Below, one piece after another: positions 1-9,133 of a DNA stretch of 64,000 nucleotides (position 1 is the first letter of the stretch; the number at the start of each line of letters is the position of its first letter). Location of the stretch: NCBI RefSeq assembly GCF_000519045.1, contig NZ_KI912532.1, positions 2,905,867 to 2,969,866 on the forward strand, written 5' to 3'. The stretch comes from Dechloromonas agitata is5. GTDB lineage: Bacteria > Pseudomonadota > Gammaproteobacteria > Burkholderiales > Rhodocyclaceae. Under the pieces are notes generated by a model. It searched no databases and was not told the origin of the DNA. It saw only the letters and a list, made by a program, of their open reading frames with translations. The translations under genes were made by a program, and so were the position numbers.

Positions 1-598
1 GCAGCAGGGTCGTTCCCTGTTTCGCATTGAGCTCGAACATCAGTTCGATGATTTGCTGGCCGGTCGCCGCGTCGAGATTGCCGGTCGGTTCGTCGGCGAG
101 GACCAGGCGGGGACTCGGAGCGAAGGCACGGGCCAGCGCGACGCGCTGCTGTTCGCCGCCGGACAGGTGCTTCGGATAATGCTTCAGGCGATGCCCAAGG
201 CCGACACGGGCCAGCCATTCGCCGGCCAGACCGCGGGCATTGCCCGTACCGGCCAGTTCGAGCGGCAGCATGACGTTCTCGACCGCCGTCAGCGACGGCA
301 ACAACTGGAAGGACTGGAAGACGAAACCGAGCAGCCGGCCGCGCAAAATGGCCCGCTGGTCTTCGTCCAGTTCGCCAAGCGACTGGCCGTCGAGACGCAC
401 CGCACCGCTGCTTGGTTCATCCAGCCCGGCCAGCAGGCCGAGCAGGGTCGACTTGCCGGAGCCGGAAGCGCCGACGATGGCGACCGTTTCGCCCGGCATG
501 ACCGCGAAGGAAATATCCTGCAGAATCGTCAGCGGCTCGCCGCCGTTATCGACGGTCTTGCCCAAACCTGAAACTTCGATCACCGGATTGTCTGCCAT
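1..598 (-). CDS. ybbA: ABC transporter ATP-binding protein, YbbA/LolD type (partial, 3' end outside window)
   Basis: ATPase subunit of a MacB/LolCDE-like ABC exporter; it would hydrolyse ATP at the inner membrane with an FtsX-type permease presumably encoded beyond the window edge. Reading from the ATG at 598 downward, the protein begins [14 protein letters not shown], has Walker [11 protein letters not shown]-loop [10 protein letters not shown], the signature [14 protein letters not shown] and Walker [14 protein letters not shown]. No stop occurs before base 1, so the C-terminus is missing. Its start codon overlaps that of the divergent esterase, the same tesA/ybbA pairing known in E. coli, which supports the name. 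Specific substrate unknown. Confidence 0.88.
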   Translation of the reverse strand, partial: MADNPVIEVSGLGKTVDNGGEPLTILQDISFAVMPGETVAIVGASGSGKSTLLGLLAGLDEPSSGAVRLDGQSLGELDEDQRAILRGRLLGFVFQSFQLLPSLTAVENVMLPLELAGTGNARGLAGEWLARVGLGHRLKHYPKHLSGGEQQRVALARAFAPSPRLVLADEPTGNLDAATGQQIIELMFELNAKQGTTLL

Positions 599-1202
599 GC
601 GGCTCGCCTTCTTCCTGTTCTGCCTGCTCTGTTCAACCATCTTGCCGGCCCATGCCGCAAAGACCGTCCTCGTCATGGGCGACTCGCTTTCCGCCGGCTA
701 TGGCATCCGGCCGGAACAGGCCTGGCCCGCCCTGCTCGGCGCCCGCGTCGCCGAAAAGCGCCTCGATTATAGCGTCGCCAACCTGTCGATTTCCGGCGAA
801 ACCACGGCTGGCGGGCGTTCCCGCCTCGAGGCCGCGCTCAAGGCGCAACGGCCGGCCGTCGTCGTCATTGCGCTCGGTGCGAACGACGGCCTGCGTGGCC
901 TGCCACTTGGCCAGATGCGTGACAATCTCGCCGCCATGATCGATGCCGCCCGCGCCAGCGGTGCCCGGGTGGCCCTGGCCGGCATGCGCCTACCGCCGAA
1001 TTACGGCCCTTATGCCGAGGATTTCCGGCGCAGTTTCGTGGACATCGCCCAAGCTAAGAAAGTGCCGCTGGTCGAATTCCTGCTTGAACCGGTGGCCGCC
1101 CACCAACGCTACTTCCAGGCCGACAACCTGCATCCGGTGGCCGATGCCCAACCGCTGATCCTCGACCACGTCTGGCCCACCCTGGCCCCCCTGCTAAAAT
1201 AG
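597..1202 (+). CDS. tesA: Arylesterase / acyl-CoA thioesterase I, GDSL (SGNH) family
   Basis: Secreted SGNH hydrolase acting on short esters and acyl thioesters in the periplasm. The ATG at 597 is chosen because it starts a clear signal peptide ([21 protein letters not shown]) directly before the mature domain; the frame stays open far upstream but there it lies antisense to ybbA. Block I is GDSLSAGYG with the catalytic Ser, block III is GAND, and block V is DNLHP with the catalytic Asp and His. The length (201 residues) matches TesA. It is divergent from ybbA with overlapping start codons (CATG), and the tRNA selenouridine synthase gene follows 4 bases after its stop. Confidence 0.92.
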   Translation: MRLAFFLFCLLCSTILPAHAAKTVLVMGDSLSAGYGIRPEQAWPALLGARVAEKRLDYSVANLSISGETTAGGRSRLEAALKAQRPAVVVIALGANDGLRGLPLGQMRDNLAAMIDAARASGARVALAGMRLPPNYGPYAEDFRRSFVDIAQAKKVPLVEFLLEPVAAHQRYFQADNLHPVADAQPLILDHVWPTLAPLLK

Positions 1203-1206
1203 GCGG

Positions 1207-2268
1207 ATGAAGCGCTCCCACCCCACCGTCGCCGACATCGCTGCCTACGACACGATCATCGATGTCCGATCCCCCGCCGAATTTGCCGAAGACCACATCC
1301 CCGGCGCCATCAACTGCCCGGTGCTGGATGACGAGGAACGCATCCGCGTCGGCACGATGTACAAGCAGGTGTCGCCCTTCGAGGCCAAGAAGGTCGGCGC
1401 GGCGCTGGTGTCGCGCAATATCGCCTGCCATCTGGAAGCGCAATTCCTCGACCGGCCGCGCCATTGGAAGCCACTGATCTACTGCTGGCGTGGCGGCGAC
1501 CGCAGCGGCTCGATGACTACCATCTTCCGCGCCATCGGCTGGCAGGCCGGGCAACTGGAAGGCGGCTACAAGGCCTGGCGCCGGCACGTCATCGAGCAAC
1601 TGGAAGTCCTTCCCGGCCGCTTCCGCTTTCATGTCGTGTGCGGCGCGACGGGTAGCGCCAAGACGGCCATCCTGCAGGCTATCGGCCGGCTCGGCGAGCA
1701 AGTGCTCGACCTGGAAGGCCTGGCCAGCCACAAGGGCTCCGTGCTCGGCGTCCTGCCCGGGCAACCGCAACCGACGCAGAAATGGTTCGAAACCAGCTTG
1801 CTCCAGGCACTGAGCGCCCTGGATCCCGGGCGCCCGGTCTATGTCGAGGCAGAAAGCCGGAAGATCGGCAACCTGCACGTACCGGAAGCGCTGATACGCC
1901 AGGTTCGCGCCGGCGACTGCCTGAATGTCGAGGCGACACTGGCCGCCCGCGTCGATTTCCTGCTGCGCGACTACGCCTACTTTTTCGACCTGCCGGATCT
2001 CCTCAACCGCCGTCTGGATGCCCTGCGCACGCTGATTGCCGGGGAGACCCTGCAGCGCTGGCAGGATTACGTCAGCACGGCCGACTGGCCCGTCCTGGTG
2101 CGCGAACTGCTGGAACTGCATTACGACCCGCTCTACCGCCGCTCGCAGGACCACAATTTCACCGGCCTGCAGCACCCGGAAACCTTTGCCACCGACGACC
2201 TGTCGCCGGACGGCATCGACCGGCTGGCTGCCGCCATCGTTCAGGCCCGCACGGCACAAATGGCCTGA
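1207..2268 (+). CDS. selU: tRNA 2-selenouridine synthase (SelU/MnmH)
   Basis: Replaces sulfur by selenium in 2-thiouridine at the wobble position of tRNA-Lys/Glu/Gln, using selenophosphate. The N-terminal rhodanese domain (about residues 10-135) starts DVRSPAEFAEDHIPGAINCP and has the active cysteine in LIYCWRGGDRSG. A C-terminal P-loop (CGATGSAKT, about residue 147) starts the ATPase-like half. The length, 353 residues, is normal. It lies 4 bases after tesA and is probably cotranscribed. Its 3' end overlaps the convergent methyltransferase by 28 bases. The presence of this gene implies that selenophosphate synthase is encoded elsewhere in the genome. Confidence 0.93.
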   Translation: MKRSHPTVADIAAYDTIIDVRSPAEFAEDHIPGAINCPVLDDEERIRVGTMYKQVSPFEAKKVGAALVSRNIACHLEAQFLDRPRHWKPLIYCWRGGDRSGSMTTIFRAIGWQAGQLEGGYKAWRRHVIEQLEVLPGRFRFHVVCGATGSAKTAILQAIGRLGEQVLDLEGLASHKGSVLGVLPGQPQPTQKWFETSLLQALSALDPGRPVYVEAESRKIGNLHVPEALIRQVRAGDCLNVEATLAARVDFLLRDYAYFFDLPDLLNRRLDALRTLIAGETLQRWQDYVSTADWPVLVRELLELHYDPLYRRSQDHNFTGLQHPETFATDDLSPDGIDRLAAAIVQARTAQMA

Positions 2269-2780
2269 CGCATGGCCGGCTTGGGCGTTTCAACGTAGCC
2301 CTCGACGAATTCGATTTCCACCAACCCGGCGGCGGCGGCAACCCGCCGCAACTCGCCCGGTTCGAGCAGGAAGGCGGGGCTGGACGGCTTGCCATAGGCT
2401 TCGTTGCCGCGCATGAAGGTTTCGTAGATCAACACTCCGCCAGGCGCCAGCAAGGCCATGACTTGAGGCAGGCGGGGCCGCCACAGGTAGTTGGTGACGA
2501 CGACGCCGGCGAAGGAATGGTCGGCCAGTGGCCAGCCTCCCGCTTCCAGATCGTGCCGCTCGGCCACGATGCCGGGCAAACCCTGCAAGCCGGCGATAGC
2601 CGCGGCATCGCGGTCGACAGCGGCGACGGGATGGCCCAGGCTGGCCATGTAACGGGCATGCCGGCCGCTGCCGCAGGCCAGGTCGAGCACCCTGCCGCCC
2701 GGCACGATGTGTCCACAGTGGCGCACCACCCACGGGGAAGGCGGTATGATCGAAGGCAATTCACACACGGAGGCAGTCAT
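2241..2780 (-). CDS. Class I SAM-dependent methyltransferase
   Basis: Small Rossmann-fold methyltransferase, 179 residues from the ATG at 2780. Motif I is VLDLACGSGRHARYMA, an acidic residue (AAVDRD) ends strand 2, and LLAPGGVLIYETF is the typical post-I region, as in the tellurite-resistance TehB/UbiE-like superfamily. The substrate cannot be read from the sequence. The start is chosen because it overlaps the divergent OsmC start (CATG); an internal GTG at the WVV position is an alternative that would remove about 20 residues. The 3' end overlaps selU. Confidence 0.8.
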   Translation of the reverse strand: MTASVCELPSIIPPSPWVVRHCGHIVPGGRVLDLACGSGRHARYMASLGHPVAAVDRDAAAIAGLQGLPGIVAERHDLEAGGWPLADHSFAGVVVTNYLWRPRLPQVMALLAPGGVLIYETFMRGNEAYGKPSSPAFLLEPGELRRVAAAAGLVEIEFVEGYVETPKPAMRQAICAVRA

Positions 2781-3189
2781 GTCGGGCATCGTCGTCGTTG
2801 CAGAAAATGGGAAGGGAAGATACCAGCAGGCCATCACCGCCGGCCAGCATCAACTGATCGCCGACGAACCGGCGAGCATGGGCGGGGCGGATGCGGGACC
2901 GGCGCCCTTCGATTTCATCATGAGCGGCCTCGGTGCCTGCACCTCGATGACCCTGCGCATGTACGCCGAACGCAAGGGCCTCGCGCTGACCAGGGTCAGC
3001 GTTGCGCTCAGCCACGAAAAGGTGGAAATCGGCGGCGTGACGCGCGACCGCATCAACCGGAGCATCACGCTGGAAGGCGAACTGAGCGACGATCAGCGCC
3101 AGCGCCTGCTGGAAATCGCCAATAAATGCCCGGTGCACCGGGCCCTGTCGCAATCGATGGTGCTCGCCTGCGAACTGACGACACGCTGA
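2779..3189 (+). CDS. OsmC family peroxiredoxin-like protein
   Basis: Predicted thiol-dependent peroxidase of the OsmC/Ohr superfamily, cytoplasmic, 136 residues. The start ATG at 2779 has a strong Shine-Dalgarno GGAGG seven bases upstream. The two conserved cysteines are seen in GLGACTSMTLRMYAERK and NKCPVHRAL. The proteins in this subfamily often lack a defined substrate. It is divergent from the methyltransferase, with overlapping starts, so both promoters must lie inside the opposing reading frames. Confidence 0.88.
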   Translation: MSGIVVVAENGKGRYQQAITAGQHQLIADEPASMGGADAGPAPFDFIMSGLGACTSMTLRMYAERKGLALTRVSVALSHEKVEIGGVTRDRINRSITLEGELSDDQRQRLLEIANKCPVHRALSQSMVLACELTTR

Positions 3190-3273
3190 ATAACCCTATT
3201 CGACCCATGACATTACAGGGTCCTTATGCCAAAATTCCGCACTGCACAATAACAGCCTGACAAGGGGCTCGCC

Positions 3274-5991
3274 ATGCTTGAACAGCACTATCTTACGGGG
3301 CTTTTCGAACCGAAATCCGTCGCCGTGATCGGCGCTTCGGACCGTGAAAATTCGGTCGGCAACATCATTTTCAAGAACATCCTCGGCTCGGGCTACAAAG
3401 GCCGCCTGTACGCCATCAACCCCAAGCACGAGAAGATCCAGGGCCAACCGGCCTACAAGTCGATCGAGGAAATCGGCGCCCGGGTCGAAATGGCGGTCAT
3501 CGCCACCCGGCCGCAGACCGTGCCGCAACTGATCGAGCAGTGCGGCCGCAGCGGCGTGCGCAACGTGATCATCATCGCCGCAGGCTTCTCTGAAGCCGGC
3601 CACGTCGGTGCCGCGCTGGAGCGCAAGGTGCTGGAGATCGCCCGTTCCTACAACGTGCGCATCCTCGGCCCGAACTGCCTGGGCATCATCCGCCCCGACC
3701 TCGGCCTGAATGCCACCTTCACCAAGATTTCCGCCAAGGCTGGCAACCTCGCCCTCGTTTCGCAATCCGGCGCCATGTGCTCTGCCGTGCTGGACTGGGC
3801 CAAGGCCAACGACGTCGGCTTCTCGTCGGTCATTTCCATCGGCATGACTGCCGACGTGGATTTCGGCGAAATCCTCGACTACCTGATCTACGACAGCCGG
3901 ACGCACTACATCCTGATGTACGTCGAAGGCATCCGTAACGCCCGCCGCTTCATGAGCGCCATGCGTTCGGCGGCCCGCATCAAGCCGATCATCCTGCTCA
4001 AGGCCGGTCGCCACGAAGCGGGCGCCATGGCCACTGCCACCCATTCCGGCATGGCTGCTGTGTCCGACACCGTGTTCGACGCCGCCGTGCGCCGGGCCGG
4101 TGTGGTTCGCGTACAGAACGTCGGCCAGTTGTTCTACGCCGCCAAGGCGCTGGCTTCCAAATTCCGGCCGCTCGGCAACCGCCTGGCCATCATTACCAAC
4201 GGCGGCGGTCCGGGCGCCATGGCAGCCGACCGCGCCGGCGACCTCGGCATTCCGCTGGCCGAACTGGCCAATGACACGATGGCCGTGCTGAACAAGGCGC
4301 TGCCGGCCAACTGGTCGCACAGCAACCCGATCGACATCGGCGGCGACGCGACCCCGGAACGCTATCGCGAAGCCATCCTGGCCGTCACCCAGGATCCCCA
4401 TGTCGACAGCACGCTGGTCATGCTGTCGCCGCAGGCGATGACCGACCCGCTGGCCGTCGCCAAGGCGATCATCGAGGTGGCCGACAAGCTGAACCGCTCG
4501 CTGATCTGCTGCTGGATGGGCGAAGACCAGGTTCGCGAGGCCCGCCAACTGCTCGAGGATGCCGGCATCCCGGCCTTCCGCATGCCGGAGACGGCGATCG
4601 AGTTGTTCCATCATATTTCCAAGTATTACCGCAACCAGAAGCTGCTGCTCCAGACGCCGGAACCAACCCGCCAGTTCGGCCGCCCCGAGGCGGAAGGCGC
4701 CAAGATGCTGATCGAGGCCCTGCTCGCCGAGCGTCGCAAGGTGCTGTCGGAAATGGAATCGAAGGCCATCCTGCGCGCCTTCAAGGTGCCGGTGGCGCAG
4801 ACCATGGTTGCCCGCACCGCCACCGAAGCGCTGCTGCTGGCCGAGCAGATCGGATTCCCGGTGGCGATGAAGGTCGACTCTCCGGATCTGCCGCACAAGT
4901 CCGACGCGGGTGGCGTGCGACTGAACATCCAGAACGCCCCGGCTGTTCGCAACGCCTATCACGACATCATCGACACGGTGCAGAAGCGCCGGCCGGATGC
5001 CAAGATCAATGGCGTCTCGATCGAGCCCTTCCTGTCCCGCCCTAACGGCCGTGAGCTGATGATCGGCGTTTTCCGCGACCCGATCTTCGGGCCGGTGATC
5101 ACCTTCGGCGCCGGCGGTTTCGACGTCGAGATCTTCTCCGACCGCTCGGTCGCCCTGCCGCCTCTGAACCGTTTCCTGGCCAAGGACTTGATCGAATCGA
5201 CGCGTGCCTCGAAGATTCTTGGCCAGTTCCACAACATGCCGCCGGCCGACCGCGAAGCGATCAAGGAAGTCCTGCTCTGCATTTCGGAAATGGTCTGCGA
5301 ACTGCCGTGGATCCAGGAACTGGATCTCAATCCGCTGATCGTCGATGAAAACGGCGCCATCGCTGCCGATGCCCGCATCGTGATCGACCACGCCACCAGT
5401 TCGAACGGCGACCGCTACGCCCACATGTCGATCTACCCCTACCCGGTGCATTTGATCCAGGAATGGCAGATGAACGATGGCCAGGTCGTCACGATCCGAC
5501 CGATCCGCCCGGAAGATGCCGACATGGAGCAGGAATTCGTCAAGAACATGTCGGACGAATCACGCTACTACCGCTTCATGGATACCCTGCGCGAACTGAC
5601 CCAGACCATGCTGGTTCGCTTCACGCAGATCGACTACGACCGCGAAATGGCGCTGGTCGCCACGATCACCAAGGAGGTCGAGGACAACGTCGATGGCGTG
5701 CCGCCAATGGAGAAACAGATCGGCGTCGCCCGCTACGTGGTCAACCCGGATGGCGAATCGGTCGAGTTCGCCCTGGCTGTCGGCGACGACTGGCAGAAAT
5801 GCGGCGTCGGCCGCAAGCTGATGACGGCACTGATCGAGTGTGCCCGCATGAAGGGCTACCGGGCCGTGGTCGGCGACGTGCTGTCGACCAACGCCAAGAT
5901 GTTCCGCCTGATGACCAGCCTGGGCTTCACCATCCATCCGCATCCTGACGACACCGCCGTCAAGCGCGTGGTCAAGCCGCTGACGGGCTGA
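3274..5991 (+). CDS. NDP-forming acyl-CoA synthetase-like / GNAT fusion (Pat-type protein acetyltransferase)
   Basis: 905 residues. The N-terminal ~700 residues are the acetate-CoA ligase (ADP-forming) architecture: a CoA-binding Rossmann domain (VAVIGASDRENSVGN), a succinyl-CoA-ligase-like domain and an ATP-grasp domain (FPVAMKVDSPDLPHKSDAGG). The C-terminal ~180 residues are a GNAT acetyltransferase (VGDDWQKCGVGRKLM). Proteins of this build (Pat/PatZ/YfiQ) acetylate lysines of acyl-CoA synthetases. The position of the phospho-histidine in active ADP-forming ligases is occupied by His at about residue 257 (ATHSGMAA), so ligase activity may be retained. The gene stands alone, followed by an intrinsic terminator that is now split by a transposon. 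Confidence 0.9.
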   Translation: MLEQHYLTGLFEPKSVAVIGASDRENSVGNIIFKNILGSGYKGRLYAINPKHEKIQGQPAYKSIEEIGARVEMAVIATRPQTVPQLIEQCGRSGVRNVIIIAAGFSEAGHVGAALERKVLEIARSYNVRILGPNCLGIIRPDLGLNATFTKISAKAGNLALVSQSGAMCSAVLDWAKANDVGFSSVISIGMTADVDFGEILDYLIYDSRTHYILMYVEGIRNARRFMSAMRSAARIKPIILLKAGRHEAGAMATATHSGMAAVSDTVFDAAVRRAGVVRVQNVGQLFYAAKALASKFRPLGNRLAIITNGGGPGAMAADRAGDLGIPLAELANDTMAVLNKALPANWSHSNPIDIGGDATPERYREAILAVTQDPHVDSTLVMLSPQAMTDPLAVAKAIIEVADKLNRSLICCWMGEDQVREARQLLEDAGIPAFRMPETAIELFHHISKYYRNQKLLLQTPEPTRQFGRPEAEGAKMLIEALLAERRKVLSEMESKAILRAFKVPVAQTMVARTATEALLLAEQIGFPVAMKVDSPDLPHKSDAGGVRLNIQNAPAVRNAYHDIIDTVQKRRPDAKINGVSIEPFLSRPNGRELMIGVFRDPIFGPVITFGAGGFDVEIFSDRSVALPPLNRFLAKDLIESTRASKILGQFHNMPPADREAIKEVLLCISEMVCELPWIQELDLNPLIVDENGAIAADARIVIDHATSSNGDRYAHMSIYPYPVHLIQEWQMNDGQVVTIRPIRPEDADMEQEFVKNMSDESRYYRFMDTLRELTQTMLVRFTQIDYDREMALVATITKEVEDNVDGVPPMEKQIGVARYVVNPDGESVEFALAVGDDWQKCGVGRKLMTALIECARMKGYRAVVGDVLSTNAKMFRLMTSLGFTIHPHPDDTAVKRVVKPLTG

Positions 5992-6026
5992 TCCGCCATT
6001 GGCCCGCAGCACCGGGCCAATAATGC

Positions 6027-6046
6027 AAAAAGCCGGTCGATTCGAC
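6027..6046 (+). terminator. Left half of the terminator interrupted by the transposon
   Basis: AAAAAGCCGGTCG-ATT-CGAC is the 5' arm, loop and start of the 3' arm of an intrinsic terminator. Its 3' arm and T-run now lie at 11608-11621. Joining 6046 to 11612 restores a perfect 13-bp stem with a 3-base loop followed by T6. GGTCGATTCGAC at 6035-6046 is also the left target-site duplication. Confidence 0.85.
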
Positions 6047-6071
6047 TAGGCGTTAAGTTATCGTGTTGAAA
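6047..6071 (+). repeat. Left terminal inverted repeat of the outer transposon
   Basis: Begins TAGGCGTTAAGTTATCGTGT and is identical over 25 bases to the reverse complement of 11575-11599. Identity stops at base 26. Confidence 0.92.
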
Positions 6072-6108
6072 TATTTACGCCAATGGCATGACCGCATCTG
6101 ATTTAAGG

Positions 6109-6136
6109 CAGGCTTCTTCGGAAGCCTGTTTTTTTT
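6109..6136 (+). terminator. Intrinsic terminator just inside the left transposon end
   Basis: CAGGCTTC-TTCG-GAAGCCTG followed by T8: an 8-bp perfect stem with a stable UUCG tetraloop. It points rightward and lies before the SPRY gene. It would stop transcripts reading in from the upstream core gene whose own terminator the insertion destroyed. Confidence 0.85.
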
Positions 6137-6837
6137 GGGCTAAGCAAAGGTTATTAACCACTTTCGGGGCGCCAGATTTGACGTGCGATGCCTATACAAC
6201 AGACATTCAATCTGTTTTGGGACGCCAAATGAAACCAACCCTAATTAAACCGCTAGTTGCCGCGCTTGCGCTTGGCGCAAGCGTGCCCGCAGCACTCGCC
6301 GCTATATCCTATCAATACCGCATGCCAGTGCCAGGACTGACCGTCAACGCAGTAGTTACCCCGTCAACACCGCAGGTTCCTTCCCTTGTTGGAGATGGCG
6401 TCAGCACGGTGGGCGGCTGCACCTCGGGAGCTACGGGGTGCGCCACCTGGAATCCAACCGATAGAACAAGCGCAACGACCTTATCAGCGGATAACTTAGT
6501 GGTTCAGTTGCCTAATCGAACAATCGCCGGGGGAATTCGGGCTACCGTAGGCAAGACGACAGGAAAATGGTACTGGGAGCTCACTATTCGGTCCACGGGT
6601 GCTAACAATTTCGGTAGTTTGGAGCCGATTTACAGCGAAATTGGCGTACTTCTGTCGGCGCGCGTTTAAATTTGACCACCTGTGCGCGTTGAATTTTGAC
6701 CAGGTGTGATAGCCGCCTGACATAGGTTGGCTTGTGGATAAGTGTAGCTCAGAACAACTGATTTCCGAGCCACGACGAATGCGTTGGGGAAGCCGTGGAG
6801 GACGAAGTCCGGAACGGATTTCCCAACGCGGCCCCGA

Positions 6838-7635
6838 TCAGAACGGATCTGCTTCGGGTGGATTTCCCCGCTTGCTCTGCTCCCGTGCCTTGATCCTCGA
6901 CTTGGCAGTGGCCGTGCTGTGCCGGAAGCGAAACGACTCGTTGCCCGTTTCCACGATATGGCAGTGATGCGTCAGCCGGTCGAGCAAGGCGGTGGTCATC
7001 TTGGCATCACCGAAGACGCTCGGCCATTCAGCGAAGGTCAGATTGGTCGTGATCATCACACTGGTGTGCTCGTAGAGCTTTGAGAGCAAGTGGAACAGCA
7101 AGGCGCCACCGGCCTGGCTGAACGGCAGGTAGCCCAACTCATCGAGAATGACCAGGTCCATACGCAGCAGCCCCAAGGCAATCCGCCCGGCTTTGCCGGC
7201 AGCCTTCTCCTGTTCCAGCGCATTGACCAGATCGACTGTCGAGAAGAAACGCACCCGTTTGCTGTGATGGGTGATGCCCGAGACACCCAGCGCCGTGGCC
7301 AGGTGCGTCTTGCCGGTGCCCGTACCGCCAATGAACACGACGTTCTGGGCTTCCTCGGCAAAGGAGAGGTCGGCCAGTTGCCGGATCAGCTTCTGATCCA
7401 CTTTCGATTGCTCGAAGTCGAATCCGGCCAGATCACGATGTACCGGGAAGCGGGCCGCATGCATCTGATAGCCAATCGAACGCATCACGCGATCCGTATG
7501 CTCGGCTTGCAGTAGATGCTCGATCAGCCAGCGGGAGGCTTCGACACGGCTGCCACCGTTGGCTGTCAGTTCCTCCCACGCACCGGCCATGCCGTGCAGA
7601 CGCAGTTCCTTGAACTCGCTCATCAGCTCACGCAT
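6838..7635 (-). CDS. istB: IS21 helper ATPase IstB
   Basis: 265-residue AAA+ ATPase that acts as the target-selection and helper subunit of IS21 transposition. The Walker A is [17 protein letters not shown] at about residue 100, Walker B is [13 protein letters not shown], and sensor-type residues lie in [12 protein letters not shown]. The start overlaps the end of istA by 8 bases, the usual translationally coupled istA-istB order. It appears intact. Confidence 0.95.
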   Translation of the reverse strand: MRELMSEFKELRLHGMAGAWEELTANGGSRVEASRWLIEHLLQAEHTDRVMRSIGYQMHAARFPVHRDLAGFDFEQSKVDQKLIRQLADLSFAEEAQNVVFIGGTGTGKTHLATALGVSGITHHSKRVRFFSTVDLVNALEQEKAAGKAGRIALGLLRMDLVILDELGYLPFSQAGGALLFHLLSKLYEHTSVMITTNLTFAEWPSVFGDAKMTTALLDRLTHHCHIVETGNESFRFRHSTATAKSRIKAREQSKRGNPPEADPF

Positions 7636-9133
7636 GATCAGTCACCTCGGTACGCAAGCGGTCATAGCGGCCAGTATCGGCAATCGGCACTTCGCTGAGG
7701 GTGAGTGGCGTTTCCACCGGTGGCGGCATGGGACCCGACTTCAGGCGGTTGAGCATGTTCTCGATGTGCTCGGCACTGGGTAGGCCGGACTCCAGCACCA
7801 GATCGACGGCGACCAGCACCGCTTCCAGGTCAAACTGCGCAATCGCTGACAGCACTTTGGCCATCACCCGATCCCCACCTTCCCGGCGCAGGAGCAAGTT
7901 GCGTAATCGTTGCAACGGTTCCGGCATGTCGGCAAACGGCGCACCGTTTCTCAAGGCACCGGGCTTTCGTTCAATCAGCGGAATGTAGTGCTGCCAGTCG
8001 TAGAGGGTTTGCTGGCGACTGAAGTTGCGGGGATGACTGGCCACCCGAGTATCGTGCGCCACAATGTCGATCCGCTCTGGATAAAGACGCAGGCTGACGG
8101 CCTGGCCCACGAGTTCGCAAGGGACCGAGTAGCGGTTGCGATCCAGTGTCACCAGACAAGTGCTCGATACCTTGCCCAATGTTTCGACATAGCCATCGAA
8201 CGGCGCCACCATCGGCATCAGGCTGGGTTGCTCGTGTTCGAGCATCTCGGCCACCGTCAGATCGGCGTACTCGGGATGACGCAATTCCTGCCACAGCCCC
8301 CGGCAGCGCTCGAGCAGCCAAACGTTCAGTTCGGTGAACGAACTGAACCGTTCCTTACCGGCATCCTGCCAGAGCCGCAGCCGACTATCCTGGACGTTCT
8401 TCTCGACAACGCCTTTCTCCCAGCCGCTGGCGACATTGCAGAAATCCGGATCAAACAGGTAGTGGGAGGCCATCGCCGAGAAGCGCGAATTGACGATGCG
8501 GGATTTGCCTTTCTGCACCTTATCGACGGCCGTCTTCATGTTGTCGTAGATGCCGCGTCGGGGAATGCCGCCCAAGGCAGCAAACGAGCGGGTGTGGGCA
8601 TCAAACAGCATTTCGTGACCTTGCGTCGGGTAGGCTTGAACGACAAAGGCCCGACTGGCGCAGAGTTTCAGATGTGAGGCAAGTATCTTCCGCCAGACGC
8701 CGCCAATGACCAGATGCTCTTCGCTCCAGTCGAACTGGAAGGCTTCGCCCAACTCGAAGTGGAGCGGAACGAAGGCTTTACTGACGGCTGCACCGCCATC
8801 GGCCCGCCAGCGCCGGATGAACTCGGTGACCCGGCAGTAGGTGCCGGTGAATCCGGCAGCCTGCAATTCGCCAAAGAGTTTCAGCGCGGTACGCCGATCC
8901 CGTTTCGGGCGCCGGGCATCCGCCTCCAGTGCCTTGATCAGGCGCGCCGCATACGGGGCAATCTTGACGTTCGGGTTCTGCCGTTCGTACCTCGGCTCCG
9001 TCCCTTCCGGTGTCCGTAACCAACGTTTGACGGTGTTCCGGCTATACCCCGTCTTCCGCGAAATCTCGGACAGCGACAGGCCATCCCGATAAAACAACCG
9101 CCGAATCCTTCCCAGATCCTTCATGGTGATCAT
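7628..9133 (-). CDS. istA: IS21 transposase IstA
   Basis: 501-residue DDE transposase. An N-terminal helix-turn-helix is visible ([19 protein letters not shown]), followed by the RNase H-fold core with acidic residues in [20 protein letters not shown] and KGVVEKNVQ (D-D-E). The Mu-type C-terminal domain contains RNRYSVP. The length is typical for the family. It is intact and coupled to istB. The element inserted into the SPRY passenger, so it arrived after the outer transposon. Confidence 0.95.
   Translation of the reverse strand: MITMKDLGRIRRLFYRDGLSLSEISRKTGYSRNTVKRWLRTPEGTEPRYERQNPNVKIAPYAARLIKALEADARRPKRDRRTALKLFGELQAAGFTGTYCRVTEFIRRWRADGGAAVSKAFVPLHFELGEAFQFDWSEEHLVIGGVWRKILASHLKLCASRAFVVQAYPTQGHEMLFDAHTRSFAALGGIPRRGIYDNMKTAVDKVQKGKSRIVNSRFSAMASHYLFDPDFCNVASGWEKGVVEKNVQDSRLRLWQDAGKERFSSFTELNVWLLERCRGLWQELRHPEYADLTVAEMLEHEQPSLMPMVAPFDGYVETLGKVSSTCLVTLDRNRYSVPCELVGQAVSLRLYPERIDIVAHDTRVASHPRNFSRQQTLYDWQHYIPLIERKPGALRNGAPFADMPEPLQRLRNLLLRREGGDRVMAKVLSAIAQFDLEAVLVAVDLVLESGLPSAEHIENMLNRLKSGPMPPPVETPLTLSEVPIADTGRYDRLRTEVTDHA

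Noticed and set aside
3196..5451. Long minus-strand open frame (751 codons) opposite the acyl-CoA synthetase/GNAT gene
   Set aside because: Its composition is the His/Gly/Val/Asp-rich mirror of a high-GC gene; the plus-strand product is unambiguous.
6734..7083. Small plus-strand frames in the left part of the IS21 element
   Set aside because: They lie antisense to istB, and the element already has its expected two genes.
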